A stretch of DNA of 64,000 nucleotides from Bacillus sp. MM2020_1. Its GTDB lineage: Bacteria > Bacillota > Bacilli > Bacillales > Cytobacillaceae. A program made the position numbers and the translations under genes. Each line of letters begins with the position of its first letter. The first letter of the stretch is position 1. The notes under the pieces are model-generated. The model saw only the letters and a list, made by a program, of their open reading frames with translations. It made no database searches and was not told the DNA's origin. Location of the stretch: assembly GCA_011250595.1 (NCBI GenBank), contig JAANMP010000006.1:62001-126000 (forward strand), given 5' to 3'. Below, one piece after another: positions 53,118 to 64,000 of the stretch.

Positions 53118-53775
53118 CTATATGGAAATGGTAAAATGGGAACAATTATTAGAGGCAACACGTGAAACCATTTATATGACTTCCATTTCAGTGTTTACAA
53201 CATTTATTTTAGGATTATTTCTAGGTCTATTGTTGTTTTTAACAGATAAAGGGAATATTTGGGCAAATCGGCCTGTTAATGTCGTTATTGCCGCCTTTGT
53301 TAATATTTTTAGATCCATCCCCTTTATTATCTTAATAGTTTTATTAATTCCATTTACAAAATTATTACTTGGAACCATGCTTGGTGCAAATGCTGCGCTT
53401 CCAGCCCTCATTATTGGAGCAGCTCCTTTTTATGCTCGTATGGTAGAAATTGCGCTTAGGGAAATCGATAAAGGTGTTATTGAAGCATCGCAATCGATGG
53501 GAGCAACACATGGTCATATCATTTTTAAAGTATTAATACCGGAATCTTTGCCGGCATTAATTTCAGGAATTACAGTCACAGCTATTTCGCTCGTCGGCTT
53601 TACAGCGATGGCGGGAGTCATTGGAGCTGGTGGACTTGGACATTTTGCCTACCTTGAAGGTTTTCAGCGCAATAGACCGATTGTTACGTTAGTTGCAACA
53701 ATAGCGATTTTAATTTTAGTTTTTATCATCCAATTTATTGGGGATTATTTTACAAAGAAAACAGATAAACGATAA
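53110..53775 (+). CDS. metP: Methionine ABC transporter permease
   Basis: 221 residues with five membrane helices and the MetI loop (GVIEASQSMGATHGHIIFKVLIPES). Overlaps metN by 8 bp. Imports L- and D-methionine with MetN and MetQ. Confidence 0.94.
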   Translation: MANYMEMVKWEQLLEATRETIYMTSISVFTTFILGLFLGLLLFLTDKGNIWANRPVNVVIAAFVNIFRSIPFIILIVLLIPFTKLLLGTMLGANAALPALIIGAAPFYARMVEIALREIDKGVIEASQSMGATHGHIIFKVLIPESLPALISGITVTAISLVGFTAMAGVIGAGGLGHFAYLEGFQRNRPIVTLVATIAILILVFIIQFIGDYFTKKTDKR

Positions 53776-53791
53776 CAGGAGGAGTTAGATT

Positions 53792-54631
53792 ATGAAAAAA
53801 GCATTTAGTTTGATTGTCATTGCGTTATTAGCCTTTGCCCTAGCAGCTTGTGGTGGTGCTAAAAACGATACTGCAGAAAAGGCAGGGAAAGCTGGTAATA
53901 AGAAATTAGTTGTTGGTGCAACTGCTGTACCGCATGCGGAAGTGCTTGAAGCGGCAAAACCTTTATTAAAGGAAAAAGGCATTGACCTAGAAGTGCAAGT
54001 TTTTCAAGATTATATTCTACCAAACGTTGCGTTAAAGGATAAAGAACTTGACGCAAACTATTTTCAAACACCAGGGTATCTAGACCTACAAATGAAAGAA
54101 AATAAGGATTTTGATTTTGTAAGTGTTGGTGGAATTCATAAGGAACCAATCGGAATTTATTCTAAAAAATACAAAAGCTTAAAAGACCTTCCAAAAGGCG
54201 CAAAAATTATTATGAGTGATTCACTAAGTGACCATGGACGAATCTTACCTATTTTTGAAAAAGAAGGCTTAATTAAGCTTAAAGAAGGCGTTGGCGCAAA
54301 TGCAAGAGTTGAGGATATTGTCGAAAATCCAAAGAACCTTGACTTTTCAACTTTAATTGAAGCAAAATTATTAGCTTCTTCATTCGATAGCGGTGAAGGT
54401 GATGCGGTCGTCATCAATACGAATTATGCATTAGAAGGCGGTATTGACATTGAAAAGTATGGAATCGCCTTTGAAGGCGATGACGTTGTACCGGCAAACC
54501 TTGTGGTCGTTCGTTCAGAGGACAAAAACCGAAAAGAGATCAAGACACTTGTAGAAGTACTTCAATCAAAAGAAATCCAAGATTTCATTCTTGATAAATA
54601 CAAAGGTGCCGTTGTACCGGTTTCTGAGTAA
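53792..54631 (+). CDS. metQ: Methionine-binding lipoprotein
   Basis: 279 residues: lipoprotein signal ending ALAAC (cysteine 20), then a NlpA/MetQ fold (KLVVGATAVPHAEVLE; FQDYILPNVALKDKELDANYFQTPGYLD split over about 69-97). It captures methionine outside the membrane. AGGAGGAG precedes the ATG. Last gene of the S-box operon. Confidence 0.95.
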   Translation: MKKAFSLIVIALLAFALAACGGAKNDTAEKAGKAGNKKLVVGATAVPHAEVLEAAKPLLKEKGIDLEVQVFQDYILPNVALKDKELDANYFQTPGYLDLQMKENKDFDFVSVGGIHKEPIGIYSKKYKSLKDLPKGAKIIMSDSLSDHGRILPIFEKEGLIKLKEGVGANARVEDIVENPKNLDFSTLIEAKLLASSFDSGEGDAVVINTNYALEGGIDIEKYGIAFEGDDVVPANLVVVRSEDKNRKEIKTLVEVLQSKEIQDFILDKYKGAVVPVSE

Positions 54632-54645
54632 GCTAATAAATAGGA

Positions 54646-54678
54646 AGAAAGTCAGTGTGTAAACACTGGCTTTTTCTA
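54646..54678 (+). terminator. Terminator after metQ
   Basis: AAAGTCAGTGT-GTA-AACACTGGCTTTTTC. Confidence 0.88.
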
Positions 54679-54754
54679 TGGAGTTGGCGAAAAGCAGTAT
54701 ACATTTAAACAGTAACGATGGGTAAAAATAGAAGGACTTATGACGTGAATTTTC

Positions 54755-54784
54755 TTGGCAAATTGCAAAAAAATAGGGTATGAT
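54755..54784 (+). promoter_or_regulatory. Probable promoter of the suf operon
   Basis: TTGGCA, 18 bp, TATGAT, giving a long leader of about 220 bp before sufC. Confidence 0.5.
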
Positions 54785-54845
54785 TTTAAACGAGTGCTAT
54801 TTACTTATATGGATTCGTCAGAATTTTCATTAAAAATCACTTTTC

Positions 54846-54972
54846 ATTCTCATTTGGTACATGCTTAATGAAAATAGATGGACTGTTTTTACTGTTTTAG
54901 AGTTGCTAATACATTTCATTTGTTATAAGATTGGAATGAGAATAAAATGAGAATAGAGTTATTGAATAACTC
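54846..54972. promoter_or_regulatory. Repeated ATGAGAAT motifs and a palindrome in the suf leader
   Basis: ATGAGAAT occurs twice with 11 bp period (54936, 54947) and once inverted (ATTCTCAT at 54846). A 17 bp perfect palindrome GAGTTATTGAATAACTC follows at 54956-54972. The arrangement suggests protein binding or leader RNA structure. No known operator is matched. Confidence 0.4.
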
Positions 54973-55011
54973 AATCTAAATGTACAACACTTTCTCTTTG
55001 GAGGTATAGAT

Positions 55012-55797
55012 ATGGCTGGATCAACGTTAACGATCAAAGATTTACATGTAGCAATTGATGGGAAAGAAATTTTAAAAGGTGTGAACCTTGAAATAAAAGG
55101 TGGAGAAATCCACGCAATTATGGGTCCGAATGGAACGGGTAAATCTACTTTATCTTCAGCAATTATGGGACACCCAAAATATGAAGTAACCAGCGGAACC
55201 ATTACCTTAGATGGACAAAATGTTCTAGATATGGAAGTGGATGAGCGTGCACGTGCAGGACTATTCCTAGCAATGCAATATCCTAGTGAAATTAACGGTG
55301 TTACAAATGCCGATTTTTTACGTTCAGCACTCAATAGCCGTCTTGGTGAGGGAAATGAAATTTCATTAATGAAATTCATCCGTAAAATGGATAAGCAAAT
55401 GGAATTCCTTGAAATGGACCTTGATATGGCGCAACGTTACTTAAACGAAGGCTTCTCCGGCGGTGAGAAAAAACGGAATGAAATTTTGCAATTGATGATG
55501 TTAGAACCAAAAATCGCTATCTTAGATGAAATTGACTCCGGACTAGATATCGATGCCTTGAAGGTCGTATCAAAAGGGATCAATCAAATGCGCGGCGAAG
55601 ATTTTGGCTGCTTAGTCATTACACACTATCAACGACTTTTAAACTATATCACTCCAGACCATGTGCATGTAATGATGCAAGGCCGTGTAGTAAAATCAGG
55701 CGGAGCAGAATTGGCACAACGCTTAGAAGCTGAAGGATATGACTGGATCAAACAAGAACTTGGAATTGAAGATGAAACAGTTGGGCAAGAAGCGTAA
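55012..55797 (+). CDS. sufC: Fe-S cluster assembly ATPase SufC
   Basis: 261 residues, ABC-type ATPase: Walker [10 protein letters not shown] (about 35-43), signature [13 protein letters not shown] and Walker [12 protein letters not shown]. The SGGEKKRNE signature is specific to SufC. It forms the SufBCD scaffold complex in the cytoplasm and drives cluster assembly. GGAGGTATAG precedes the ATG. First gene of sufCDSUB. Confidence 0.97.
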   Translation: MAGSTLTIKDLHVAIDGKEILKGVNLEIKGGEIHAIMGPNGTGKSTLSSAIMGHPKYEVTSGTITLDGQNVLDMEVDERARAGLFLAMQYPSEINGVTNADFLRSALNSRLGEGNEISLMKFIRKMDKQMEFLEMDLDMAQRYLNEGFSGGEKKRNEILQLMMLEPKIAILDEIDSGLDIDALKVVSKGINQMRGEDFGCLVITHYQRLLNYITPDHVHVMMQGRVVKSGGAELAQRLEAEGYDWIKQELGIEDETVGQEA

Positions 55798-55818
55798 GAG
55801 AGGGTTAGGAGGATTACA

Positions 55819-58791
<2,973 letters not shown>

Positions 58792-58824
58792 AATTAAGAA
58801 AACGCGATGGGAGAGGGCTATGTC

Positions 58825-58942
58825 CAGCTCCAGCGTCTAGCCCCTCGAGGTCGCTTCGGTCCTGACGATGAAGTCAAAGAACGACTTCACCGTCAGGCCC
58901 TCCAGCGCTTGTCGGGGCTGAACAAGGCGCTTCCGCTTTTCT
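58825..58942. repeat. Intergenic repeat element, copy 4 (subfamily B), inside the suf operon
   Basis: 118 bp opening CAGCTCCAGCG and closing GGCGCTTCCGCTTTTCT, like copies 1-3, but with a different interior holding a 15 bp hairpin (CCTGACGATGAAGTC / GACTTCACCGTCAGG, 14 of 15 paired) at 58861-58900. It sits between sufU and sufB on the presumed polycistronic mRNA and ends 21 bp before sufB. Confidence 0.9.
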
Positions 58943-58962
58943 AAGAATGGAGGAACACGACG

Positions 58963-60360
58963 ATGGCGAAAAAAATGCCGGAAATCGGTGATTATAAATA
59001 TGGTTTTGCCGATAAAGACGTTTCCATATTCCGATCTAAGCGTGGTTTAACATCTGATATCGTTAAAGAAATTTCGAAGTTGAAGAATGAACCACAATGG
59101 ATGTTAGACTTCCGTTTGAAGTCGCTAGAGCATTTTTACAAAATGCCAATGCCACAATGGGGCGGCGACATGTCTTCATTAAACTTTGATGAGATTACTT
59201 ATTATGTAAAACCATCTGAGAAATCTGAGAAGTCATGGGATGAAGTACCTGAAGAAATCAAGGCTACTTTTGATAAACTTGGGATTCCAGAAGCTGAGCA
59301 AAAGTACCTTGCCGGGGTATCTGCCCAGTATGAATCTGAAGTAGTTTATCACAACATGAAGGTAGAACTTGAAGACTTAGGGATCGTCTTTAAGGATACA
59401 GATTCAGCTTTAAGAGAAAATGAAGATATTTTCCGCGAACACTTTGGAAAGACCATTCCGCCAACTGATAATAAGTTTTCTGCCCTAAATTCAGCAGTTT
59501 GGTCAGGCGGTTCGTTTATCTATGTACCACCAGGTGTGAAAGTAGATACGCCATTACAAGCGTATTTCCGCATTAACTCTGAAAACATGGGCCAATTCGA
59601 ACGGACATTAATCATTGTTGATGAAGGCGCACATGTGCATTACGTAGAAGGTTGTACAGCACCAGTTTACACAACAAACTCCCTGCACAGTGCGGTTGTT
59701 GAGATTGTTATTAAGAAAGATGCTTACTGCCGTTATACTACCATTCAAAACTGGGCGAATAACGTCTTTAACCTTGTGACGAAGCGTGCGGTTTGTGATG
59801 CCAATGCGACAATGGAATGGATTGATGGAAACATTGGTTCAAAATTAACGATGAAGTATCCTGCCGTAATTTTAAAAGGCGAAGGCGCTCGTGGGTTGAC
59901 ATTATCAATTGCGATTGCCGGTAAAGGTCAACACCAGGATGCGGGTGCAAAAATGATTCATTTAGCACCAAATACATCTTCAACGATCGTTTCTAAATCC
60001 ATTTCTAAACATGGCGGTAAGGTAACCTATCGCGGCCAAGTTCACTTCGGACGTAAGGCAGACGGGGCACGTTCTAATATCGAATGTGATACATTAATTA
60101 TGGATAACAAATCAACATCAGATACGATTCCATACAATGAAATATTAAACGATAACATCTCGCTCGAGCATGAAGCGAAGGTTTCGAAAGTTTCTGAAGA
60201 GCAGCTTTTCTACTTGATGAGCCGTGGTATTTCTCAACAGGAAGCAACCGAAATGATCGTCATGGGCTTTATTGAGCCATTTACAAAAGAACTACCAATG
60301 GAATACGCCGTGGAAATGAACCGTCTCATCAAATTTGAGATGGAAGGCTCCATCGGTTAA
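58963..60360 (+). CDS. sufB: Fe-S cluster assembly protein SufB
   Basis: 465 residues, the cluster-scaffold subunit. SufBD core motifs are visible ([13 protein letters not shown] with a conserved cysteine near 270; [59 protein letters not shown] over about 400-425). It closes the sufCDSUB operon in the standard Bacillus order. AATGGAGGAAC precedes the ATG just after the repeat. Confidence 0.96.
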   Translation: MAKKMPEIGDYKYGFADKDVSIFRSKRGLTSDIVKEISKLKNEPQWMLDFRLKSLEHFYKMPMPQWGGDMSSLNFDEITYYVKPSEKSEKSWDEVPEEIKATFDKLGIPEAEQKYLAGVSAQYESEVVYHNMKVELEDLGIVFKDTDSALRENEDIFREHFGKTIPPTDNKFSALNSAVWSGGSFIYVPPGVKVDTPLQAYFRINSENMGQFERTLIIVDEGAHVHYVEGCTAPVYTTNSLHSAVVEIVIKKDAYCRYTTIQNWANNVFNLVTKRAVCDANATMEWIDGNIGSKLTMKYPAVILKGEGARGLTLSIAIAGKGQHQDAGAKMIHLAPNTSSTIVSKSISKHGGKVTYRGQVHFGRKADGARSNIECDTLIMDNKSTSDTIPYNEILNDNISLEHEAKVSKVSEEQLFYLMSRGISQQEATEMIVMGFIEPFTKELPMEYAVEMNRLIKFEMEGSIG

Positions 60361-60365
60361 TATTT

Positions 60366-60411
60366 TTGATAAAAATACCCGCTTGCCGTTGTTGGCAGGC
60401 GGGTTTTTTCG
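60366..60411 (+). terminator. Terminator of the suf operon
   Basis: ACCCGCTTGCC-GTTGTT-GGCAGGCGGGT followed by TTTTTC, overlapping a short distance after the sufB stop. Confidence 0.92.
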
Positions 60412-60420
60412 TTGAAATTT

Positions 60421-60592
60421 TGGCTTACTGCGCGGATGGGTGTGGCTTACTCTCGGAAAGGGTCGGGTTACTCTTGGATAGGACGGGTTTACTGTCAGAT
60501 GGGACCACTTTACTGGCGGATAAGGCTAGTTTACTGTCGGATACACCACTTTACTGGCGGAAAACCCCACTTTACTGGCGACTACACCTCAT
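60421..60592. repeat. Array of about eight 20-22 bp degenerate direct repeats
   Basis: Units follow the pattern TTTACTGGCGGATnnnnCCA: the TTACT word recurs eight times at 19-23 bp, followed by GCGGA, TCGGA, TTGGA or GCGAC variants. This fills most of the gap between the suf terminator and yunF. It is related in form to the GGCGAAT tracts elsewhere in the window. The remaining bases before yunF hold nothing I can identify. Confidence 0.85.
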
Positions 60593-60680
60593 TTGCCAAG
60601 AAATTGTTATTCTCACCTAAATATCTTCCGCCCCCATCGTAAAATGGTTATGCTATTATTAATAGTTGGAGGTGAGTTCT

Positions 60681-61526
60681 ATGATTTATATCGGTGTAAC
60701 GGGCTGGGGCGATCATGACAGCTTATATCCGGGCCAAATATCCTCACGGGACAAGCTTAAGGTGTATGCAAGCCATTTTCCCATCGTAGAAGTAGATTCC
60801 GCCTTTTATGCGATTCAGCCTCAAAGAAATGCTGAAAAGTGGGTCCATGAAACACCGCCCAGTTTCCAGTTTATCGTCAAAGCCTACCAAGGGATGACCG
60901 GACATATGCGCGGGGAGATTCCGTTTGAAAATAAACAAGCGATGTTTAGAGCATTTAAAGAGTCGCTTAAGCCATACATAGAAACTAACAAATTAGCAAT
61001 GACCCTCTTTCAATTTCCACCATGGTTTACGTGTACGAGAGAAAATGTCGAATACTTAAGATGGTGCAAGCAGGAAATGGGTGAACTCCCCTGTGCGTTA
61101 GAGTTCAGACATCAGTCATGGTTCGCGCCTCAATATCATCAAAAAACAATTAAATTTATGACCGAAGAAAAATGGATCCATAGTATTTGCGATGAACCAC
61201 AATCTGGAGAAGGTAGCATTCCAACCATAGTACAGTCCACCACTCCCGAAAAGGTCCTTGTCCGTTATCACGGTCGCAATGTCCACGGCTGGCAAAAACG
61301 AACAGGAGTGGATTGGCGTGAGGTTCGTTATCTTTACCGCTATAACCAACAAGAGCTAGAAGAATGGGGACACTCCATTCAAAAGTTAGCCAAGAACTCA
61401 AAAGATGTCTATCTCCTTTTTAACAACAACTCTGGCGGAGATGCGGCTGACAACGCAAAGGAAATGATCAATCTTTTGCATCTCGAATACAAGGGGCTCG
61501 CTCCACGCCAGTTGGATCTACTATAA
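60681..61526 (+). CDS. yunF: DUF72 family protein YunF
   Basis: 281 residues with a TIM-barrel-like DUF72 fold: YIGVTGWGDHDSLYPG at the start, HFPIVEVDSAFYAIQP, FQFIVKAYQGMTGH, and DVYLLFNNNSGGDAADNA at the end are family hallmarks. Biochemical function is unknown. ATG 60681 follows GGAGGTGAG; a TTG at 60666 lies within that site. Twenty bp before yunE, same order as B. subtilis reversed. Confidence 0.9.
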   Translation: MIYIGVTGWGDHDSLYPGQISSRDKLKVYASHFPIVEVDSAFYAIQPQRNAEKWVHETPPSFQFIVKAYQGMTGHMRGEIPFENKQAMFRAFKESLKPYIETNKLAMTLFQFPPWFTCTRENVEYLRWCKQEMGELPCALEFRHQSWFAPQYHQKTIKFMTEEKWIHSICDEPQSGEGSIPTIVQSTTPEKVLVRYHGRNVHGWQKRTGVDWREVRYLYRYNQQELEEWGHSIQKLAKNSKDVYLLFNNNSGGDAADNAKEMINLLHLEYKGLAPRQLDLL

Positions 61527-61545
61527 AAAGTTAGGAGAAGAAAAC

Positions 61546-62367
61546 ATGGAATGGATCTTACTCGTTTTTATCGGTCTTATCGCAAGCTCTCTTGGCTCGA
61601 TCATTGGATTAGGCGGAGGAATTGTCATTGTTCCCTCGTTACTTTATTTATCCACCCTGCCAGCCTTTGGACATATAACACCACAGGTAGCGGTTGGGAC
61701 ATCACTTTTTACGATGATATTTACTGGCCTGTCATCCACCTTAGCATATATGAAATACAAAACAATTGATTATAAAAGCGGTCTGATTTTTCTAATCGGA
61801 AGCGGCCCAGGGAGTATTCTCGGTGCGTGGGTAACAGAAGGCTTACATATGAAAACCTTCAATATTTTTTTCGGACTATTTATTATCTTTATTTCGATTA
61901 TTTTACTACTTAAGGACAAATTAAAGCCTATCCCTTATCGGAAGGACCGGGGGATTATTCGAACTTTTACCGATAATGTCGGTAAAACCTTTGAATATGG
62001 ATATAACCCAATCGTGGGAGTTCTGATTGCTTTTATAGTGGGCTTTTTATCAGGAATTTTTGGTGTCGGCGGTGGTTCGTTAATGGTGCCAACGATGATT
62101 TTGGTGTTTTTCTTTCCGCCCCATGTCGCAACGGCCACCTCGATGTTTATGATACTACCAACATCCTTGCTAAGCTCGATTACACATATTTCCTTAGGTA
62201 ATGTCGATTGGCTCTATGCTTTGGCATTGGTACCGGGAGCTTGGATTGGGGCTAGAGTGGGTGTCTACTTAAACACAAAGCTTAAGAGTAAAACGATTGT
62301 GCTAATTTTACGAACGATTCTTATTGTTGTAGGAATCCGATTAATTTATCAAGGAATCTTTGGGTAG
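61546..62367 (+). CDS. yunE: TSUP family (TauE/SafE) membrane transporter YunE
   Basis: 273 residues with about eight membrane helices and the paired TSUP motifs GSIIGLGGGIVIVPSL (about 17-32) and SGIFGVGGGSLMVPTM (about 172-187). The family moves sulfite, sulfonates or other organic anions; the substrate here is not known. Followed after 7 bp by yunD. Confidence 0.9.
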   Translation: MEWILLVFIGLIASSLGSIIGLGGGIVIVPSLLYLSTLPAFGHITPQVAVGTSLFTMIFTGLSSTLAYMKYKTIDYKSGLIFLIGSGPGSILGAWVTEGLHMKTFNIFFGLFIIFISIILLLKDKLKPIPYRKDRGIIRTFTDNVGKTFEYGYNPIVGVLIAFIVGFLSGIFGVGGGSLMVPTMILVFFFPPHVATATSMFMILPTSLLSSITHISLGNVDWLYALALVPGAWIGARVGVYLNTKLKSKTIVLILRTILIVVGIRLIYQGIFG

Positions 62368-62374
62368 GTCGTGA

Positions 62375-63721
62375 ATGGAAACCATACATATTTATCATAC
62401 AAACGATGTACACAGCCACTTAGAAAATTGGCCGCGAATTAAGCAGTTCGTAGCAGAAAGACAAGCAAGGCATCACCAAAAAGAAGAGGATGTTTTTCTA
62501 TTTGATATCGGTGACTTTATTGATCGCTGGCATCCTTTCACAGAAGCGACAAGAGGAAAAGGTAATATTGATCTCTTAAATGAGAGTGACTTTACCGCAG
62601 TAACGATTGGAAACAATGAAGGGGTTAACCTGCCATTTGCAGACTTAAATCAACTATATGAGAAAGCTCAGTTTGACGTTCTGTTAGCGAATTTTTTTCA
62701 GCAAAATGGAAGCCATCCAAGCTGGGTAAAGCCATATAAGATCTATCATTCGAAAAAGGGAACAAGGGTGGGTGTCATCGGTTTAACGGCACCGTTTGCA
62801 CATCTTTATGGTTTACTGGGCTGGAAGGTGACAGAGCCAATTGAAGAACTGAAAAAATGGATTGAAAAGGTAAAAGCAGAATCAGATGTAATCATTTTAC
62901 TTTCCCATCTCGGACTTAATGTGGACGAATCTATAGCAGCTGAATTTCCAGATATTGATGTTATATTAGGTTCCCATACCCATCACTCCCTTGAAAAAGG
63001 AAAGCTAGTGGGCAGAACACTCCTTGGCGCGGCTGGTAAGTATGGATATTTTGTCGGCGAAGTAACCCTCAACCTAAACGAACAAAAAATCATTACCGCG
63101 AAGGAAGCTGTTCTATATGACAGTAAAGAACTTCTCGCTCATAAAAATGAGCAAGATTTAAGTGATGCTTATTTTAACAAAGGAAAAGCCTTATTAAATC
63201 AAAAAGTGACTACCTTAACTAGTCCGCTCAACAGTGATATTTTCCATGAAACGGAATTTTCACTTCTGCTTTGCAGGGCATTAAGAGAATGGTGTAAAAC
63301 GGATTGTGCGATGATTAACGCAGGGCTCTTATTAGGGGGGTTATCCGGAGAGGTGACTGTTTACGATTTGCTTGAAATCTGTCCCCATCCAATTAATCCT
63401 TGTGTAGTCGAACTAACGGGAAAAGAATTAGAAGAGCTTTATTGGCAGTCAAAAGATGAGGGCTTGGTACATAAGCATATCAAGGGACTTGGATTTAGAG
63501 GAACTCTTTTAGGGGTATTTGTCTTTGATCGAATAAGCCTTCATGAGGAAGTCATTTTTATTAATGGGACGGAAGTGGATTACGAAAAAATTTATACGTT
63601 TGCCCTTCCGGATATGTTTACATTTGGTCACTTTTTCAAAGACATTCTTCCTCAAAAAGAAAAGAAGTATTTCTTGCCGGAATTTCTTCGGGATATATTA
63701 AAATGGGAGTTACAAAAGTAA
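62375..63721 (+). CDS. yunD: Cytoplasmic 5'-nucleotidase-like metallophosphoesterase YunD
   Basis: 448 residues: an N-terminal metallophosphoesterase domain (HTNDVHSHLENW, DIGDF, GNNEG where GNHE is usual, ILLSHLG, GSHTHH) and a C-terminal 5'-nucleotidase domain (about 285-448; ALREWCKTDCAMINAGLL). No signal peptide, unlike secreted 5'-nucleotidases. It probably hydrolyses UDP-sugars or nucleotides. The GNNEG variant replaces the usual histidine. Confidence 0.88.
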   Translation: METIHIYHTNDVHSHLENWPRIKQFVAERQARHHQKEEDVFLFDIGDFIDRWHPFTEATRGKGNIDLLNESDFTAVTIGNNEGVNLPFADLNQLYEKAQFDVLLANFFQQNGSHPSWVKPYKIYHSKKGTRVGVIGLTAPFAHLYGLLGWKVTEPIEELKKWIEKVKAESDVIILLSHLGLNVDESIAAEFPDIDVILGSHTHHSLEKGKLVGRTLLGAAGKYGYFVGEVTLNLNEQKIITAKEAVLYDSKELLAHKNEQDLSDAYFNKGKALLNQKVTTLTSPLNSDIFHETEFSLLLCRALREWCKTDCAMINAGLLLGGLSGEVTVYDLLEICPHPINPCVVELTGKELEELYWQSKDEGLVHKHIKGLGFRGTLLGVFVFDRISLHEEVIFINGTEVDYEKIYTFALPDMFTFGHFFKDILPQKEKKYFLPEFLRDILKWELQK

Positions 63722-63788
63722 CGATGGCATGAACACGCTTTTTCCCCTCAAATCATAAAGTGATAGAGAGGAAAGGAGTGTGGACCAT

Positions 63789-64000
63789 TTGATTGAGCTT
63801 TCACCAATTGAAATAAACGGCCATACCTTTTTGGCAGTTTCCGTTTTGCTTCCGAAAACGACCTTGCTTGCGGTATCAAACGATAAGGGATATATCATGT
63901 GCGGGGCCTTGGATGTCGGTTTATTAAATGAAAAACTTAAGGACCGCAAGATCATTGCCGGCCGCGCTGTTGGAGTAAGGACCATTGAACAACTTCTAAA
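63789..64000 (+). CDS. yunC: DUF1805 family protein YunC, N-terminal part
   Basis: The frame from TTG 63789 reads IELSPIEINGHTFLAV, KGYIMCGALDVGLLNEKL and IIAGRAVGVRTIEQLL, which matches YunC (DUF1805), and runs off the window. GAAAGGAG lies about 11 bp upstream; an in-frame GTG at 63780 is too close to that site. Function unknown. Gene order yunF-yunE-yunD-yunC mirrors B. subtilis. Confidence 0.88.
   Translation, partial: MIELSPIEINGHTFLAVSVLLPKTTLLAVSNDKGYIMCGALDVGLLNEKLKDRKIIAGRAVGVRTIEQLL

Noticed and set aside
54906-55379. 157-codon minus-strand ORF over the suf leader and sufC
   Set aside because: Antisense to sufC, no family resemblance and no Shine-Dalgarno.

Overview
This 64 kb window reads as a chromosomal segment of a spore-forming Bacillaceae bacterium, most like Neobacillus or a related Bacillus lineage. 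The support is gene order shared with the Bacillus subtilis yus and yur/yun regions, spore coat genes, strong Shine-Dalgarno sites with many TTG/GTG starts, S-box riboswitches, a sigma-W type promoter, Fur and FadR operators and many U-tailed intrinsic terminators. I see no rRNA, tRNA, prophage, CRISPR array or intact insertion sequence.

Layout. 1-4.5 kb (minus strand): an M20 dipeptidase cut by the window edge, then an arginine deiminase cluster (argR, a Crp/Fnr regulator, arcA, arcB). 4.6-16.9 kb (mostly plus): a broken SinR-like gene, a polysaccharide deacetylase, an AI-2E family permease, a cation diffusion facilitator, a DUF3231 protein, an acyl-CoA thioesterase, nadE, a MASE3-PAS membrane sensor without output domain, an ArcD-like APC permease and a tcyABC-type cystine importer. 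17-26.2 kb: a yuaF-floT operon behind a sigma-W promoter, an InhA metalloprotease, an orphan histidine kinase, and a divergent response regulator/kinase pair. 26.3-30 kb: a rearranged carboxymuconolactone decarboxylase remnant and a tungstate-type ABC importer (tupABC) with its own regulator. 30-34 kb: an azoreductase, uppP, a DUF4931 protein and a RodA/FtsW protein. 34.3-39.4 kb: a Fur-boxed siderophore import locus. 39.4-48.2 kb: two CotF-like coat genes, a tiny spore-type protein, fadN-fadA-fadE, then yusI, gcvH, yusG, yusF, yusE. 48.3-54.6 kb: a 52 bp tandem repeat array, a NERD nuclease-like protein, yusD, and two SAM-I riboswitches controlling metY and metNPQ. 55-60.4 kb: sufCDSUB. 60.7-64 kb: yunF, yunE, yunD and the start of yunC.

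How the genes work together. The arc genes ferment arginine, and the APC permease at 13.1 kb may supply the arginine/ornithine exchange missing beside arcAB. TcyABC (cystine), MetNPQ (methionine) and MetY form a sulfur theme, and the SUF operon consumes cysteine sulfur and iron to build Fe-S clusters. The siderophore locus brings in and reduces iron. FadNAE runs fatty-acid beta-oxidation under FadR.

Most coding content is ordinary core genome. The unexplained signal lies mainly between genes: a family of about 145 bp elements with shared ends (one copy inside the suf operon), a 52 bp hairpin-bearing tandem array, several tracts of degenerate GGCGAAT-type direct repeats, a Trp-Trp leader ORF with a hairpin under the sigma-W promoter, helically phased repeats before the tungstate regulator, and a gene whose two halves now point in opposite directions.
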